Assembly: GCF_947500125.1 (NCBI RefSeq)
Contig: NZ_CANMRA010000014.1
Span: 1-64,000 of the forward strand
Length of the DNA stretch: 64,000 nucleotides
Reading direction: 5' to 3'
Origin: an uncultured Kocuria sp.
GTDB taxonomy: Bacteria > Actinomycetota > Actinomycetes > Actinomycetales > Micrococcaceae
Below the pieces are notes generated by a model that ran no database searches, had not been told where the DNA came from, and saw only the letters and a list, made by a program, of their open reading frames with translations. Of the stretch, positions 34,613-43,480 are shown piece by piece. Positions within the stretch are counted from its first letter, which is position 1, and every line of letters begins with the position of its first letter. The position numbers and the translations under genes were made by a program.

Positions 34613-35920
34613 TCAGTTCTCCTTCGCGGCGAGCGCGGTGGCCGGACGCCGGGTGCCCAGCCCGTACAGCCGGCGCGCCGACCACCACAGCAGCAGCACC
34701 AGCAGGGCGTTGCGCAGGGTCAGCACCAGAGCCATCACCGGGTTGTTGTGGCTCAGCTCGTAGTAGAACAACGGGTAGACCAGGAACGTGGCCACGGCCA
34801 CGGCGATCAGCATGGCCGCCGGCACCCGCCACGCCTTCCAGTTGTGGGTCAGTCCCACGGCCACGGCCGGAGCCAGCCACACCATGAACTGCGGGGAGCC
34901 GACCTTGTTGAAGACGATGAAGGCGGTGACCATGGTCAGGGAGCCGGCCAGCAGCAGCTCGGTGCGGTCGGCGCCGCCGGAGCGCTCGCCGTTGCGGAGG
35001 CCCCGGACGATGAGGAGGGTCACCACGGCGGCGGCCAGCAGCAGCAGGGGCTGCATCAGCACCGCCATCGTCTCCGTGCCCGGACCGTCGACCTGCATGG
35101 AGTTGATCTCCGTGTTCATGTACATCCGGGACGCGCCCACGCCCAGGACGGACAGCCACAGCCACGGGGTGGTGAACGTGGCCTCCAGCTGCATGCCGCG
35201 GTCCCCCTGCTGGACGAGGAAGTCGAAGAGCCGCGGCAGCGCGCCCATGGCCGCGGCGACCCCGGCCGCGGCCGCGCTGACCAGCAGGCCCGCGAGGAGG
35301 ACCCGCACCCTCCGCCGCGCCACGGTGAGGAGGGTGAGCACGACGGCGGCCGGCCAGACCTTCATCCAGGTGGCGGCGCTGAGCAGGACCGAGGCGATGA
35401 ACGGGTGCGCCGCGCCGTGGACCAGGGCGACGAGCACCAGCGGGGCCGTGAGCCCGTCCACGCGGGCGAAGCCTAGCCACCCCATCAGGAAGACGAAGCC
35501 CAGCCACCACCACGCGGCCGGGTAGGCGTGCCGGTCACGTCCCCAGGTCGTCAGCCTCCCCACGGCCCAGCCGTTGAGCACGGTGATCATCAGCACCCAC
35601 AGGAAGAAGAACGGTCCCGGACCGGCCAGCCCGGCCAGTGCGACGGGCACCAGCGCCAGCACCGGATAGACCCAGGGGGTGGGCTCCCCGTCCAGGTTCT
35701 GCTCGTCGAACCCGGCCTCGGCCCACGCACGGTAGATGTGGGTGTCGCTGAAGGCGCCGCCGGACAGGGACACCACCAGGGCGAACACCAGGAACACCAG
35801 GTGCACCCCCACGAAACCGGTGAGCAGCCCGCGCGGGGATCCCCACCAGGCCTGCCACTTCCGGGGCAGCAGCCGGTCACGGAGCCGGGCGAGCATTTCG
35901 AAGGTCGTGTCCGTGGACAT
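34613..35920 (-). CDS. GT87-type polyprenol-phosphate-mannose-dependent mannosyltransferase (copy 2)
   Basis: The 435-residue protein is a paralogue of the gene that follows it on the minus strand. Shared blocks include AFSDTHIYRAWAEAGFDEQN (acidic GT-C loop), PTPWVYPVLALVPVALAG, ATWMKVWPAAVVL, RGMQLEATFTTPWLWLSV and NKVGSPQFMVWLAPAVAVGL. It has about 11 helices. ATG 35920 is followed by a short soluble N-terminus; AGGAT lies upstream. The pair probably elongates a mannose-containing lipoglycan together with the MptB-like enzyme transcribed divergently at 36180. Confidence 0.82.
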   Translation of the reverse strand: MSTDTTFEMLARLRDRLLPRKWQAWWGSPRGLLTGFVGVHLVFLVFALVVSLSGGAFSDTHIYRAWAEAGFDEQNLDGEPTPWVYPVLALVPVALAGLAGPGPFFFLWVLMITVLNGWAVGRLTTWGRDRHAYPAAWWWLGFVFLMGWLGFARVDGLTAPLVLVALVHGAAHPFIASVLLSAATWMKVWPAAVVLTLLTVARRRVRVLLAGLLVSAAAAGVAAAMGALPRLFDFLVQQGDRGMQLEATFTTPWLWLSVLGVGASRMYMNTEINSMQVDGPGTETMAVLMQPLLLLAAAVVTLLIVRGLRNGERSGGADRTELLLAGSLTMVTAFIVFNKVGSPQFMVWLAPAVAVGLTHNWKAWRVPAAMLIAVAVATFLVYPLFYYELSHNNPVMALVLTLRNALLVLLLWWSARRLYGLGTRRPATALAAKEN

Positions 35921-36179
35921 GGGGCAATCCTCGTCAGATGGGCAGAGATGCAGGGCCGCAGGTCACGACGGAGGCCGTCGACACGCCCGATTCCCCGGAA
36001 GTTCCAGTGTGCCCGAGCGCGGTGCCACCGCGGCACCATGTCGGTCCCGGGGGAGGCCGTGGCGAAACCTCTCGCTGCCAGGGTGAAGAGGTGGCACGAC
36101 TGCTAGGATCGGCGTTCTGGAGAGCGTCCGGCACACCTGTCCGCCCGGCAATCGTACACGTAGGGGATCAGCGCACGTC

Positions 36180-37769
36180 ATGACGGCAGGGGGTTCGGAT
36201 CCGGAGGCGCCGCGGGGCCGTCGTGGCCGGACCGCGGAACCGATCGCCACCGCCGGCCCGGTCTCCCACGACCTTCCCGACACCCACCGGGACCCACGAG
36301 CGCACATCGCCGTCGTGCAAGGGTTCATCGGCTCCCTGATGATGCTCGTCGGATCGGTCGGCGCCGGGTGGATCGCCAACGGCTCACCCATGGTCCGCCA
36401 TCCTCTGGTGATCGCGCTGCGGGTCGAGGGGTGGGGCGTCTACTCCTCCACCGTGCTGCTCACCGTCGGCGCCATGCTGCTGGTGCGTTCCTGGCTCCGG
36501 CTCGGGCAGAGACTCCAGGGCTGGCGGACGGGCGCCCAGCGCTCGGTCGTGCTGGCCGTGTGCGCCTGGTCGCTGCCCCTGCTCTTCGCCGTCCCGATCT
36601 ACTCCCGGGACGTGTACGCCTACATCGGGCAGGGCCGCCTGATGCTGGCCGAGCAGAACCCGTACACGACCGGCATCTCCACCCTGGAGAACTGGTTCAT
36701 GCTGGGGACGGACCCGGCCTGGGCCGAGGCCCGGACGCCCTACGGACCGTACTTCCTGTGGCTGGCACGAGCGGTCGTGGGTCTCGCGGACGCGCACCCG
36801 GATCTCTCCGTCCTGCTCTTCCGGATCCTGGCCTGCGCCGGTGTCCTCCTCTGCGTCGTGTACGTGCCCAAGCTCGCGCGGCTGCACGGCGTCGACCCGG
36901 CTCGTGCGCTGTGGATCGCGGTGGCCAACCCTCTGTTCCTCATCAGCTTCGTGGCCAGCGCGCACAACGACGCGCTGATGCTCGGACTGGCCGTGGCGGG
37001 GACGTACTTCGCGGCCACGGGCCGCCCGGTCACCGGCGTCCTGCTGGTGACCGCGTCCATCGGCATCAAGCCCATCACCATCCTGCTGCTGCCGTTCATC
37101 GGGCTCCTGTGGGCCGGGCCGAAGGCGTCCTGGGGACGGAAGTTCGCCCTGTGGGCGGCCACGGCGACCATCAGCTTCGGGCTGCTGGTGCTGAGCGGCC
37201 TCCCCTATCAGCTGGGCATCGGGTGGGTCTGGGCGCTGCTCGACCCCACCCCGGGATTCACCGGGTACTCGCCCTCGGGGTTCCTGGGCCAGCAGGTCCA
37301 GAACCTCGTGGACGCGGTCGGTCTGCCGGGCGCCTCGGTGGCCTCGGCGCTGCGGGACGTGCTGCAGTACGCGGCCATCGGCCTGGTCCTGCTCCTGATG
37401 TTCCGCGGCGACGACCGTCGCGTGGTCCGCAGACTCGGCCTGGCGTTCGCCGCCGTGGTGCTGCTCTCCCCGATCATCCAGCCCTGGTACATCCTCTGGT
37501 TCCTCCCCTTCCTGGCCGTGACCGGCATCAAGGACAACTGGCAGCTCCGCTCCCTGTACGTCGTGATCACCTTCTTCGTGATCTTCGGTGCGCAGGACCA
37601 GCTCTCCGTGTGGCCCTTCATCGAGCTGACCGTCGACGCCGCGACGATCGCGTTCGTGACCGCCCTGCTCTTCACGCTCTACCTGATGCTCCTGGACCCC
37701 CACACCCGCCACCTGCTCGTCGACGGCGGCCCGACGGGCTGGCTCGGCCGCCGCCGTCGTCGTCCCTGA
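36180..37769 (+). CDS. MptB-like alpha-1,6-mannosyltransferase
   Basis: The 529-residue GT-C membrane protein has about 12 helices. The first external loop holds IYSRDVYAYIGQGRLMLAEQNPYTTG, matching the acidic DVYxYxxQGR motif of the MptA/MptB polyprenol-phosphomannose-dependent family. APYGPL-like TPYGPYFLWLARAV follows. Further conserved blocks are FVASAHNDALMLGLAVAG and SIGIKPITILLLPF. In corynebacteria and mycobacteria such enzymes build the alpha-1,6-mannan backbone of lipomannan. It is divergent from the two GT87 genes; a possible -10 (TAGGAT, 36104-36109) lies between them. It ends 18 bases before the convergent histidine kinase gene. Confidence 0.82.
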   Translation: MTAGGSDPEAPRGRRGRTAEPIATAGPVSHDLPDTHRDPRAHIAVVQGFIGSLMMLVGSVGAGWIANGSPMVRHPLVIALRVEGWGVYSSTVLLTVGAMLLVRSWLRLGQRLQGWRTGAQRSVVLAVCAWSLPLLFAVPIYSRDVYAYIGQGRLMLAEQNPYTTGISTLENWFMLGTDPAWAEARTPYGPYFLWLARAVVGLADAHPDLSVLLFRILACAGVLLCVVYVPKLARLHGVDPARALWIAVANPLFLISFVASAHNDALMLGLAVAGTYFAATGRPVTGVLLVTASIGIKPITILLLPFIGLLWAGPKASWGRKFALWAATATISFGLLVLSGLPYQLGIGWVWALLDPTPGFTGYSPSGFLGQQVQNLVDAVGLPGASVASALRDVLQYAAIGLVLLLMFRGDDRRVVRRLGLAFAAVVLLSPIIQPWYILWFLPFLAVTGIKDNWQLRSLYVVITFFVIFGAQDQLSVWPFIELTVDAATIAFVTALLFTLYLMLLDPHTRHLLVDGGPTGWLGRRRRRP

Positions 37770-37787
37770 CGAGGGCGCAGGCATCGA

Positions 37788-39338
37788 TCACCGTGGCGGG
37801 TCCGGCGCTGACCCGTCGGCGCGCAGCGGGAGCCGGACGGTGAAGAGCGTGCGGCCCGGACGGGACTCCACGTCCACCGTGCCGCCGTGGGCCTGCACCA
37901 CCGAGCGGACGATCGACAGGCCCAGCCCGGTGCTGCCCTCCCGGGTCTGCCGGGAGGTGTCCAGGCGGCTGAAGCGCTCGAAGAGCCTGGCCCGGAACTC
38001 CCGCGGGATGCCCGGGCCCGCGTCCAGGACGGAGGCCTCCGCCCAGCCGTCCGGGGTGGCCCGCACGGCGGCGGTCACCGCGGTGCCGGGCGGGGTGTGC
38101 TTGCGGGCGTTGGAGAGCAGGTTGGCCAGCACCTGGTGGAGCTGGGCGACGTCCGCGCGCACAGGAACCGGGTCCTCCGGCACGTCCAGGGCCCAGTGGT
38201 GGTCGGGGCCGGCGGCCGAGGCGTCGGTGAGGGCCTCGAGCACGAGCTCGCCGAGATCCGCGTCGCGCAGCTCCGGGGGGCGGCCCTCGTCCAGGCGGGC
38301 CAGCAGCAGCAGGTCCTCGACCAGGGCGGTCATCCGCAGCGTCTGCTGCTCGACCCGGGCCAGCGAGGCCCGCCCGGTGCCGGTCAGCGGCTCGGTGAGC
38401 AGGAGCATGTCCGTGTAGCCGCGCACGGCCGCCAGGGGCGTGCGCAGCTCGTGGGAGGCGTCGGCCACGAACTCGCGCAACCGGGTCTCGGAGAGCTGGC
38501 GCGCGGCCAGGGCGGAGTCGACGTTGTCCAGCAGGGAGTTCAGGGCACGGCCGACCTCCCCGACCTCGGTGCCGGGCCGGGCGAGCTCGGCGGGCACGTG
38601 CTGGTCGGCCAGGGAGACCTCCCCGGAGGCCAGCGGCAGCCGGGCGACGCCGGACGCCGCGGCCGAGACCCGTTCCAGCGGCCGCAGGGCGCGGCGCACG
38701 ACGACGGTCCCGGCCACCGCCGTGGTCAGCAGCGCGAGCAGGCTGCCCGCGGTCATGGTGGTCACGAGCTCCGCCACGGTGTCGTCGACCGACGCCGTGG
38801 GGAGCCCGGTGACCAGCACCTGGCTGCCGTTGCGCGCGTTCCGGGCCACCGACTCGATCCGGTACTCGCCCACGGACAGGACCACGTCCGAGAGCCGGCC
38901 CTGCTCCGTGCCCGTGGAGCGGCGACGGTCCCCGAAGCCTCGCTCGTCCGGGGTCTCGGCCGCGAAGACGCCCGCCTCCCGCAGGGCGGCGACGTCCTCC
39001 TCGGGGAGCGGCGCGGGCTCCCCGGACTCGGTGCGGTAGGACGCCGTGACCACCTCGTCCTCGTGCAGCACGGCCACCAGGACGCCCACCGGCTGGCCGG
39101 GTGCGTCGAGCGGGTCCCGCTCCAGGGCCGGGTCCCCCCGGGTGAAGGTCAGCGCCCGCCCGGTGGTCTGGCGCAGCGAACCGTCGAGCCGCTCCACGAG
39201 ATCCTGGCGGGTGAGCTCCACGATCGTGGCGCCCAGCACGAGCAGGACCAACGACAGCAGGGTGAGCACCCCCGCGACGAGCCGGGTGGCCAGGCGCAGC
39301 CGCCGTGACGGCTGCCGCTCCCGGGGGCCGTGCGGCAT
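37788..39338 (-). CDS. Sensor histidine kinase of an OmpR-type two-component system
   Basis: The 516-residue kinase has helix 1 (about residues 16-40), an extracytoplasmic sensor region of about 150 residues, helix 2 (about 190-215) and a HAMP linker. The dimerisation domain carries DASHELRTPLAAVRGY with His296. The ATPase domain has the N box (VLANLLSNARKH), DAGPGIP and GSTGLGLSIV. Its ATG overlaps the response regulator stop (ATGA), so the pair is translated together. The sensor region has no recognisable ligand domain. The surrounding envelope genes suggest it monitors the cell surface. Confidence 0.93.
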   Translation of the reverse strand: MPHGPRERQPSRRLRLATRLVAGVLTLLSLVLLVLGATIVELTRQDLVERLDGSLRQTTGRALTFTRGDPALERDPLDAPGQPVGVLVAVLHEDEVVTASYRTESGEPAPLPEEDVAALREAGVFAAETPDERGFGDRRRSTGTEQGRLSDVVLSVGEYRIESVARNARNGSQVLVTGLPTASVDDTVAELVTTMTAGSLLALLTTAVAGTVVVRRALRPLERVSAAASGVARLPLASGEVSLADQHVPAELARPGTEVGEVGRALNSLLDNVDSALAARQLSETRLREFVADASHELRTPLAAVRGYTDMLLLTEPLTGTGRASLARVEQQTLRMTALVEDLLLLARLDEGRPPELRDADLGELVLEALTDASAAGPDHHWALDVPEDPVPVRADVAQLHQVLANLLSNARKHTPPGTAVTAAVRATPDGWAEASVLDAGPGIPREFRARLFERFSRLDTSRQTREGSTGLGLSIVRSVVQAHGGTVDVESRPGRTLFTVRLPLRADGSAPDPPR

Positions 39339-40087
39339 CAGGACGCGGGTTTGATGACGTACCCGGCGCCGCGCACGGTGTGGATCATGGGGGCGCGGCC
39401 GGCGTCGATCCGCTTGCGCAGGTAGGAGATGTAGAGCTCCACGATGTTGGCCTGGCCCGAGAAGTCGTAGTGCCACACGTTGTCCAGGATCTGGGCCTTG
39501 GACAGGACCCGGCGCGGGTTCTCCATCAGGTAGCGCAGCAGCTCGAACTGGGTGGTGGTCAGCTCGATCGGCTCGCCGCCGCGGGTGACCTCGCGGCTGT
39601 CGACGTTGAGGACCAGGTCCCCGACCACCAGGGTGGCGCTGTCCTGCGCGGCGGCCCCGGAGCGCTGGACGAGCCGGTGCAGCCGGATGAGCACCTCCTC
39701 GATCGAGAAGGGCTTGGTCACGTAGTCGTCCCCGCCCGAGGCCAGGCCCTCGATCCGGTCCTGCACGGTGTCCTTGGCCGTGAGGAACAGCACCGGCACC
39801 TCCGGATAGGACTGGCGGATCCGGGCCAGGACCTGCAGGCCGTCCAGGCCGGGCAGCATCCGGTCCAGGACCAGCACGTCCGGCGCGAAGTCCCGCGCCT
39901 GCTGGACGGCGTCGAAGCCCTCGTGGGAGACCCGGGCGTCCCACCCGCACATGCCCGTGCCCATGGCCACGAGGTCGGCGAGGGCCGGCTCGTCGTCCAC
40001 GACCAGCACCCGGATCGGCGAGCCGTCCGGGTGGGTGAGGCGGGGCAGGACCTCGGTGAGGACGGAGAAGCTGGAGGAGTAGGACAT
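39338..40087 (-). CDS. OmpR-family response regulator
   Basis: The 249-residue protein has a receiver domain (about residues 24-140) with acidic pocket DDE at 31-33, phospho-acceptor Asp75 in VLVLDRMLPG, and Thr/Lys in LFLTAKD and YVTKPFS. A winged-helix DNA-binding domain follows (about 155-248) with TTTQFELLRYLMENPRRVLS and VRGAGYVI. ATG 40087 leads the two-gene operon with the kinase. OmpR-type wings bind direct repeats about 11 bp apart, the spacing of most TGTG/CACA repeats found upstream of this gene and upstream of two HGSNAT-like genes. Confidence 0.93.
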   Translation of the reverse strand: MSYSSSFSVLTEVLPRLTHPDGSPIRVLVVDDEPALADLVAMGTGMCGWDARVSHEGFDAVQQARDFAPDVLVLDRMLPGLDGLQVLARIRQSYPEVPVLFLTAKDTVQDRIEGLASGGDDYVTKPFSIEEVLIRLHRLVQRSGAAAQDSATLVVGDLVLNVDSREVTRGGEPIELTTTQFELLRYLMENPRRVLSKAQILDNVWHYDFSGQANIVELYISYLRKRIDAGRAPMIHTVRGAGYVIKPAS

Positions 40088-40151
40088 GGGAGCTCCCGGT
40101 GCCGGGCGGACGTGACGTGGCCACTCTTCCCCACCAGATTAGGCGCACGTC

Positions 40152-40231
40152 CTGTGGAAGCTGTGCGCAGCCTGTGCCGTGGTGCCGCCACCCAAAGGCG
40201 GAACGGGTGCGCCGGCACAGCTGCGGCACAG
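40152..40231. promoter_or_regulatory. CTGTG direct repeats and inverted CACAG pair upstream of the response regulator
   Basis: CTGTG occurs at 40152, 40161 and 40172 (spacings 9 and 11). CACAG, its complement, occurs at 40216 and 40227 (spacing 11). TGTGCCG and CGGCACA in the two blocks are inverted copies. The blocks lie 65-145 bases upstream of the response regulator ATG, fitting autoregulation. Confidence 0.5.
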
Positions 40232-40501
40232 ACTCCGGCCGGAAGCTGGAGCCACCCGAACCACCGACGCGGCCCGGCGCAGCCTCGAGTACCCGGTGGT
40301 GGAGCTGCGGGCCATGGCCTACCGGCACACGGCGGCTCAGCGCCCCGTCGCGGTCCCGTCGTCGTCGCCGGCCACGGTCACCGCCCCGGTCTCCGCGGCC
40401 GCACCGCACCGGGTGCGCGCCCTCCTGGGCGCCCTTCGCCCGGCGCGGAGCTCCGCGGCCGGATAGACGGTCGGACGCCGGTCCCGGACACGGTCCCGCG
40501 G

Positions 40502-40517
40502 CACAGGGAAAGCACAG
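40502..40517 (+). promoter_or_regulatory. CACAG pair spaced 11 bp upstream of HGSNAT copy 2
   Basis: CACAG at 40502-40506 and 40513-40517 are direct repeats 11 bp apart, about 115 bases before ATG 40631. They match the pattern upstream of HGSNAT copy 1 at 29217-29243. Confidence 0.55.
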
Positions 40518-40630
40518 CAGCCCGAAAACCCCGACATATGTGCACGAGCAAAAGTGGAGTGCACGCCGGTCCTCCGGGCCGGCCCGGCGGGCGGGGCCCG
40601 CCGTCGCGTCGCGCCGAGGGGGCCGCTGTC

Positions 40631-41920
40631 ATGACCGAACCCGCAGGCCGCCCGCCGAGGACCGTGCCGTGGGCGCAGTCCGCCGCGCAGTCCGCCGCGC
40701 AGTCCGCCGCGCAGCCCGCCGCGCTGCCCTCCGCGCAGCGGCCGGGCAGGCACCGTCTCGTCGGGGTGGACGCCGCCCGCGGCCTGGCCCTGATCGGGAT
40801 GATCGCGATCCACATCCTGCCCTCGTGGGACCCGGAGACCTTCGAGCCCACGGCGCAGTGGACCGTCTTCGCCGGACGCTCCGCGGCGCTGTTCGCCCTC
40901 CTGGCCGGTGTGGGACTGGCGTTCGGCACCGGTGGCCGGACACCGCACACCGGCCGGTCGATGAGCGCGGACCGGGCGGGGGTGGTGGTCCGCGCGCTGC
41001 TGATCGCGGGTCTGGGGCTGGCGATCAACCACGTGCTGCCCGGCAGCACGATCGACGAGGTCCCGGCCGTCAACATCCTCGTCTACTACGGGGCCTTCTT
41101 CCTGCTGGCGATCCCCTTCCTGCGCCTGTCCGCAGGGGCCCTGATCGCCTGGGCGGCGTTCTTCGCCCTGGCCGGCCCCGTGCTCGTGCACGTGCTGCGG
41201 GACGTCCTGCCGGCCGTCGAGCGCTACAACCCGGACTACCTCGACCTCATCGGGGACCCCGGGGCCACCGCGGCCCGGCTGCTGCTGACGGGGACCTTCC
41301 CCGCGCTGCCGTACCTGGCCTACCTGCTGACCGGCCTGGCCATCGGCCGGCTCGACCTGGCCCGGCTCCGGGTCCAGATCGGCCTGGTGCTCGGTGGGGT
41401 CCTGCTGGCCGCCGGGGCCTCCCTGACCTCCTGGGCGCTCGTGGTCCGGGCCGGCGGCTTCGACCAGCTGGTGGCCCGCACCCCCGGCCTGGACGAGGAG
41501 CTCGTCACCGACATCATCGTGTGGGGTCCCGAGCCGACCCTGCCGACCACCACGTGGTGGTGGCTGGCGATCAGCGGCCCGTACACCAACACCCCGCCGG
41601 CCCTGCTGCTGGGCCTCGGCTCGGCGGTGGCCGCCCTGGGCGTCTTCCTCCTGCTGGCCCGCCGCCTCGGCACCTGGTTGCTGCCGCTGAGCGCGATGGG
41701 CTCGATGACCCTCACCGTGTACTCCGCGCACCTGCTGGCCCTGGCCGCCGAGGTGCACTACGACCAGCCGCTGTGGTTCGTGATCCACGTGGCCGTGGCC
41801 ATGGCCTTCGCTCTCCTCTGGCGCCAGGCCATGGGGCAGGGTCCCCTCGAGCGGCTGGTGGCCGGGCTGGTGCGCGCCACCCGCCGGCGCGTGCTCGCGC
41901 GCGAGCAGCGCCCGGACTGA
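40631..41920 (+). CDS. HGSNAT/DUF418-type multi-pass membrane acyltransferase (copy 2)
   Basis: This 429-residue paralogue of the 29338 gene shares RLVGVDAARGLALIGMIAIHILPSWDPETFEPTAQW, FLLAIPFLRLS, GTFPALPYLAYLLTGLAIGRL and PLSAMGSMTLTVYSAHLLALAA. Its N-terminus carries a QSAA repeat encoded by a 12-bp tandem array (40675-40734). The stop codon sits inside a 16-bp tandem array. GAGGGGG lies before ATG 40631. Upstream CACAG repeats suggest control by the neighbouring response regulator. Acyl donor and acceptor are unknown. Confidence 0.8.
   Translation: MTEPAGRPPRTVPWAQSAAQSAAQSAAQPAALPSAQRPGRHRLVGVDAARGLALIGMIAIHILPSWDPETFEPTAQWTVFAGRSAALFALLAGVGLAFGTGGRTPHTGRSMSADRAGVVVRALLIAGLGLAINHVLPGSTIDEVPAVNILVYYGAFFLLAIPFLRLSAGALIAWAAFFALAGPVLVHVLRDVLPAVERYNPDYLDLIGDPGATAARLLLTGTFPALPYLAYLLTGLAIGRLDLARLRVQIGLVLGGVLLAAGASLTSWALVVRAGGFDQLVARTPGLDEELVTDIIVWGPEPTLPTTTWWWLAISGPYTNTPPALLLGLGSAVAALGVFLLLARRLGTWLLPLSAMGSMTLTVYSAHLLALAAEVHYDQPLWFVIHVAVAMAFALLWRQAMGQGPLERLVAGLVRATRRRVLAREQRPD
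40675..40734 (+). repeat. 12-bp tandem repeat in the start of HGSNAT copy 2
   Basis: GCAGTCCGCCGC occurs three times, then GCAGCCCGCCGC and GCTGCCCTCCGC, all 12 bp apart. It encodes Gln-Ser-Ala-Ala repeats at residues about 15-35 before the first helix. Confidence 0.85.
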
Positions 41921-41979
41921 GCAGCGCCCGGACTGAGCAGCGCACCGACTGAGCAGCGCACCGATTGAGCAGCATCCGG
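41903..41979 (+). repeat. 16-bp tandem repeat spanning the stop of HGSNAT copy 2
   Basis: GAGCAGCGCCCGGACT occurs at 41903 and 41919, GAGCAGCGCACCGACT at 41935, GAGCAGCGCACCGATT at 41951 and a partial copy at 41967. The gene's TGA is formed at the junction of the first two units, so the array extends the transcript end. Confidence 0.9.
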
Positions 41980-42012
41980 GCCGGGCGGGGGCCGTCCCCT
42001 CGGAGGACGGGT

Positions 42013-43230
42013 CTAGTGCGTCTCGAGGGCGGCGTGCCGGTGCCGCTGCGCAGCGTAGCCCAGGATGAGCAGGCCGGCCACGGCCAGGCCCACGCCCACC
42101 CAGGCGGGGGAGCGGTAGCCCCAGCCTGCGGAGATCACGATCCCGCCCAGGAAGGCGCCCATGGCGTTGGCCAGGTTGAACGCCGCGTGGTTCATGGCGG
42201 CGGTCAGGGACGGGGCGTCCTTGGCCTCGCGCAGCAGGCGCACCTGGAGGGAGGTCGTGAAGATCGAGCCCATGATGCCGATCCACAGCACCCCCAGGAC
42301 GGCCGCGGCGGGGACGTGGACGAACAGGGCGAAGAACGCCAGGGCCACGCCGGACACGGCGCCCGCGCCGAGGGCGGTGCGCTCGATCGAGCGGTCGATG
42401 AGCGGGCCGGCCAGCAGCGAGCCCAGGGTCATGCCCACGCCGAACACGGCCAGCACCCACGGCACGGTGCCGATGTCGAGGCCGGTGAGCTCGGTCAGCG
42501 TCGGGGAGATGTAGGTGTAGACCGCGAACATGCCGCCGAAGCCGATCGCCCCGGCCAGCAGGGTCAGGGCCACCTGCGGGCGGGCGAGGGCGCGGACCTC
42601 CTGGGCCGCGGAGGCCATGCCCTCGTTGCGGGTGCGAGGCACCCAGAGGGCCAGGGCCACGATGGTCAGGGCGCCCAGGAGCACCACCAGGAGGTAGGCG
42701 GAGCGCCAGCCGAGGGCCCCGCCCAGGGCCGCCGCGAACGGCACGCCCACGATGTTGGCGATGGTGAGCCCCAGCATCACCCGGGCCACGGCCGTGCCGC
42801 GCCGCTCGCGGGCCACCAGGGAGGAGGCCACCACCGCGGCGACCCCGAAGTAGGCGCCGTGGGGCAGGCCGGCGAGGAACCGGGCGGCGTACAGCCACTC
42901 GAGGGACGGCGCGGCCGCCGACAGCCCGTTGCCCACCACGAACGTGAGCATCAGGGCCAGCAGCAGGGTCTTGCGCTCCATCCGGGCGGCGAGGGACGTG
43001 ATGAGCGGCGCGCCGACCACCACGCCGAGGGCGTAGAGCGAGATGGACTGGCCGACGGCGGGGATCGAGGCGCCGAAGTCCTCGGAGATGAACGGCAGCA
43101 GGCCCATCGAGGCGAACTCGGTGGTGCCCACGCCGAAGCCGCCGAGGGCGAGGGCGAAGATGGCGAGGCGGGTGCCGACGGGGCCGGGGGCGTCGACCAC
43201 CTGGAGCAGGGCGGTGCGGGGTGCGGACAC
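42013..43230 (-). CDS. MFS transporter (DHA1/AraJ type)
   Basis: The 405-residue protein has 12 helices. The N-terminal pattern FALALGGFGVGTTEFASMGLLPFISEDF is typical of DHA1 efflux carriers of the AraJ/PbuE type. Motif A-like SLAARMERKTLLLALML and ARFLAGLPHGAYFGVAA follow. GTG 43230 has AAGGA seven bases upstream. Starts at 43305 and 43278 are open but less well supported. It faces HGSNAT copy 2 convergently. Efflux of a drug or sugar-like metabolite is likely; substrate unknown. Confidence 0.85.
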   Translation of the reverse strand: MSAPRTALLQVVDAPGPVGTRLAIFALALGGFGVGTTEFASMGLLPFISEDFGASIPAVGQSISLYALGVVVGAPLITSLAARMERKTLLLALMLTFVVGNGLSAAAPSLEWLYAARFLAGLPHGAYFGVAAVVASSLVARERRGTAVARVMLGLTIANIVGVPFAAALGGALGWRSAYLLVVLLGALTIVALALWVPRTRNEGMASAAQEVRALARPQVALTLLAGAIGFGGMFAVYTYISPTLTELTGLDIGTVPWVLAVFGVGMTLGSLLAGPLIDRSIERTALGAGAVSGVALAFFALFVHVPAAAVLGVLWIGIMGSIFTTSLQVRLLREAKDAPSLTAAMNHAAFNLANAMGAFLGGIVISAGWGYRSPAWVGVGLAVAGLLILGYAAQRHRHAALETH

Positions 43231-43407
43231 GGCGGGTCCTTCCGGTGTGGGCGCAGGGACGGGGAACGAGCACGTCATCGAGCCCGAGCAAAGAGGAAGG
43301 GGCAACTTTCGATGCTACGCGCGTTCGCCCCGGCCCCCCAGGCCTCCCGGTGTGATCTTGGTCAGGTCCTGCGGCGCCGCCGGCCGCCCGGGCCGTGGTC
43401 TCCCGAC

Positions 43408-43461
43408 CCCGACGGGGCCCGGCCGGCCACGCCGGTGCGTGGTCGGCCGGGCCCCGTCGGG
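43408..43461 (-). terminator. Long terminator hairpin after the acyl-CoA dehydrogenase
   Basis: A 25-bp stem with one mismatch (43408-43432 with 43437-43461) and a 4-base loop lies 20 bases beyond the stop of the minus-strand acyl-CoA dehydrogenase. A strong terminator separating it from the MFS gene. Confidence 0.9.
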
Positions 43462-43480
43462 ACGGGCGGCAGGTTCGTGC

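Larger units (their letters stand above)
40088..40630. other. 543-bp intergenic region with regulatory repeats
   Basis: This lies between the divergent response regulator gene and the second HGSNAT-like gene. It holds three clusters of CTGTG/CACAG words. In the middle, short frames are open on both strands, but none has a ribosome-binding site or family likeness. A CATATG near 40535 could be part of a -10 for the rightward gene. GTGCAC is repeated at about 40540 and 40559. Confidence 0.5.

Noticed and set aside
40179-40466. 95-codon plus-strand frame in the response regulator/HGSNAT spacer
   Set aside because: No ribosome-binding site, Ala/Arg/Pro-biased translation, and it overlaps candidate operator repeats.
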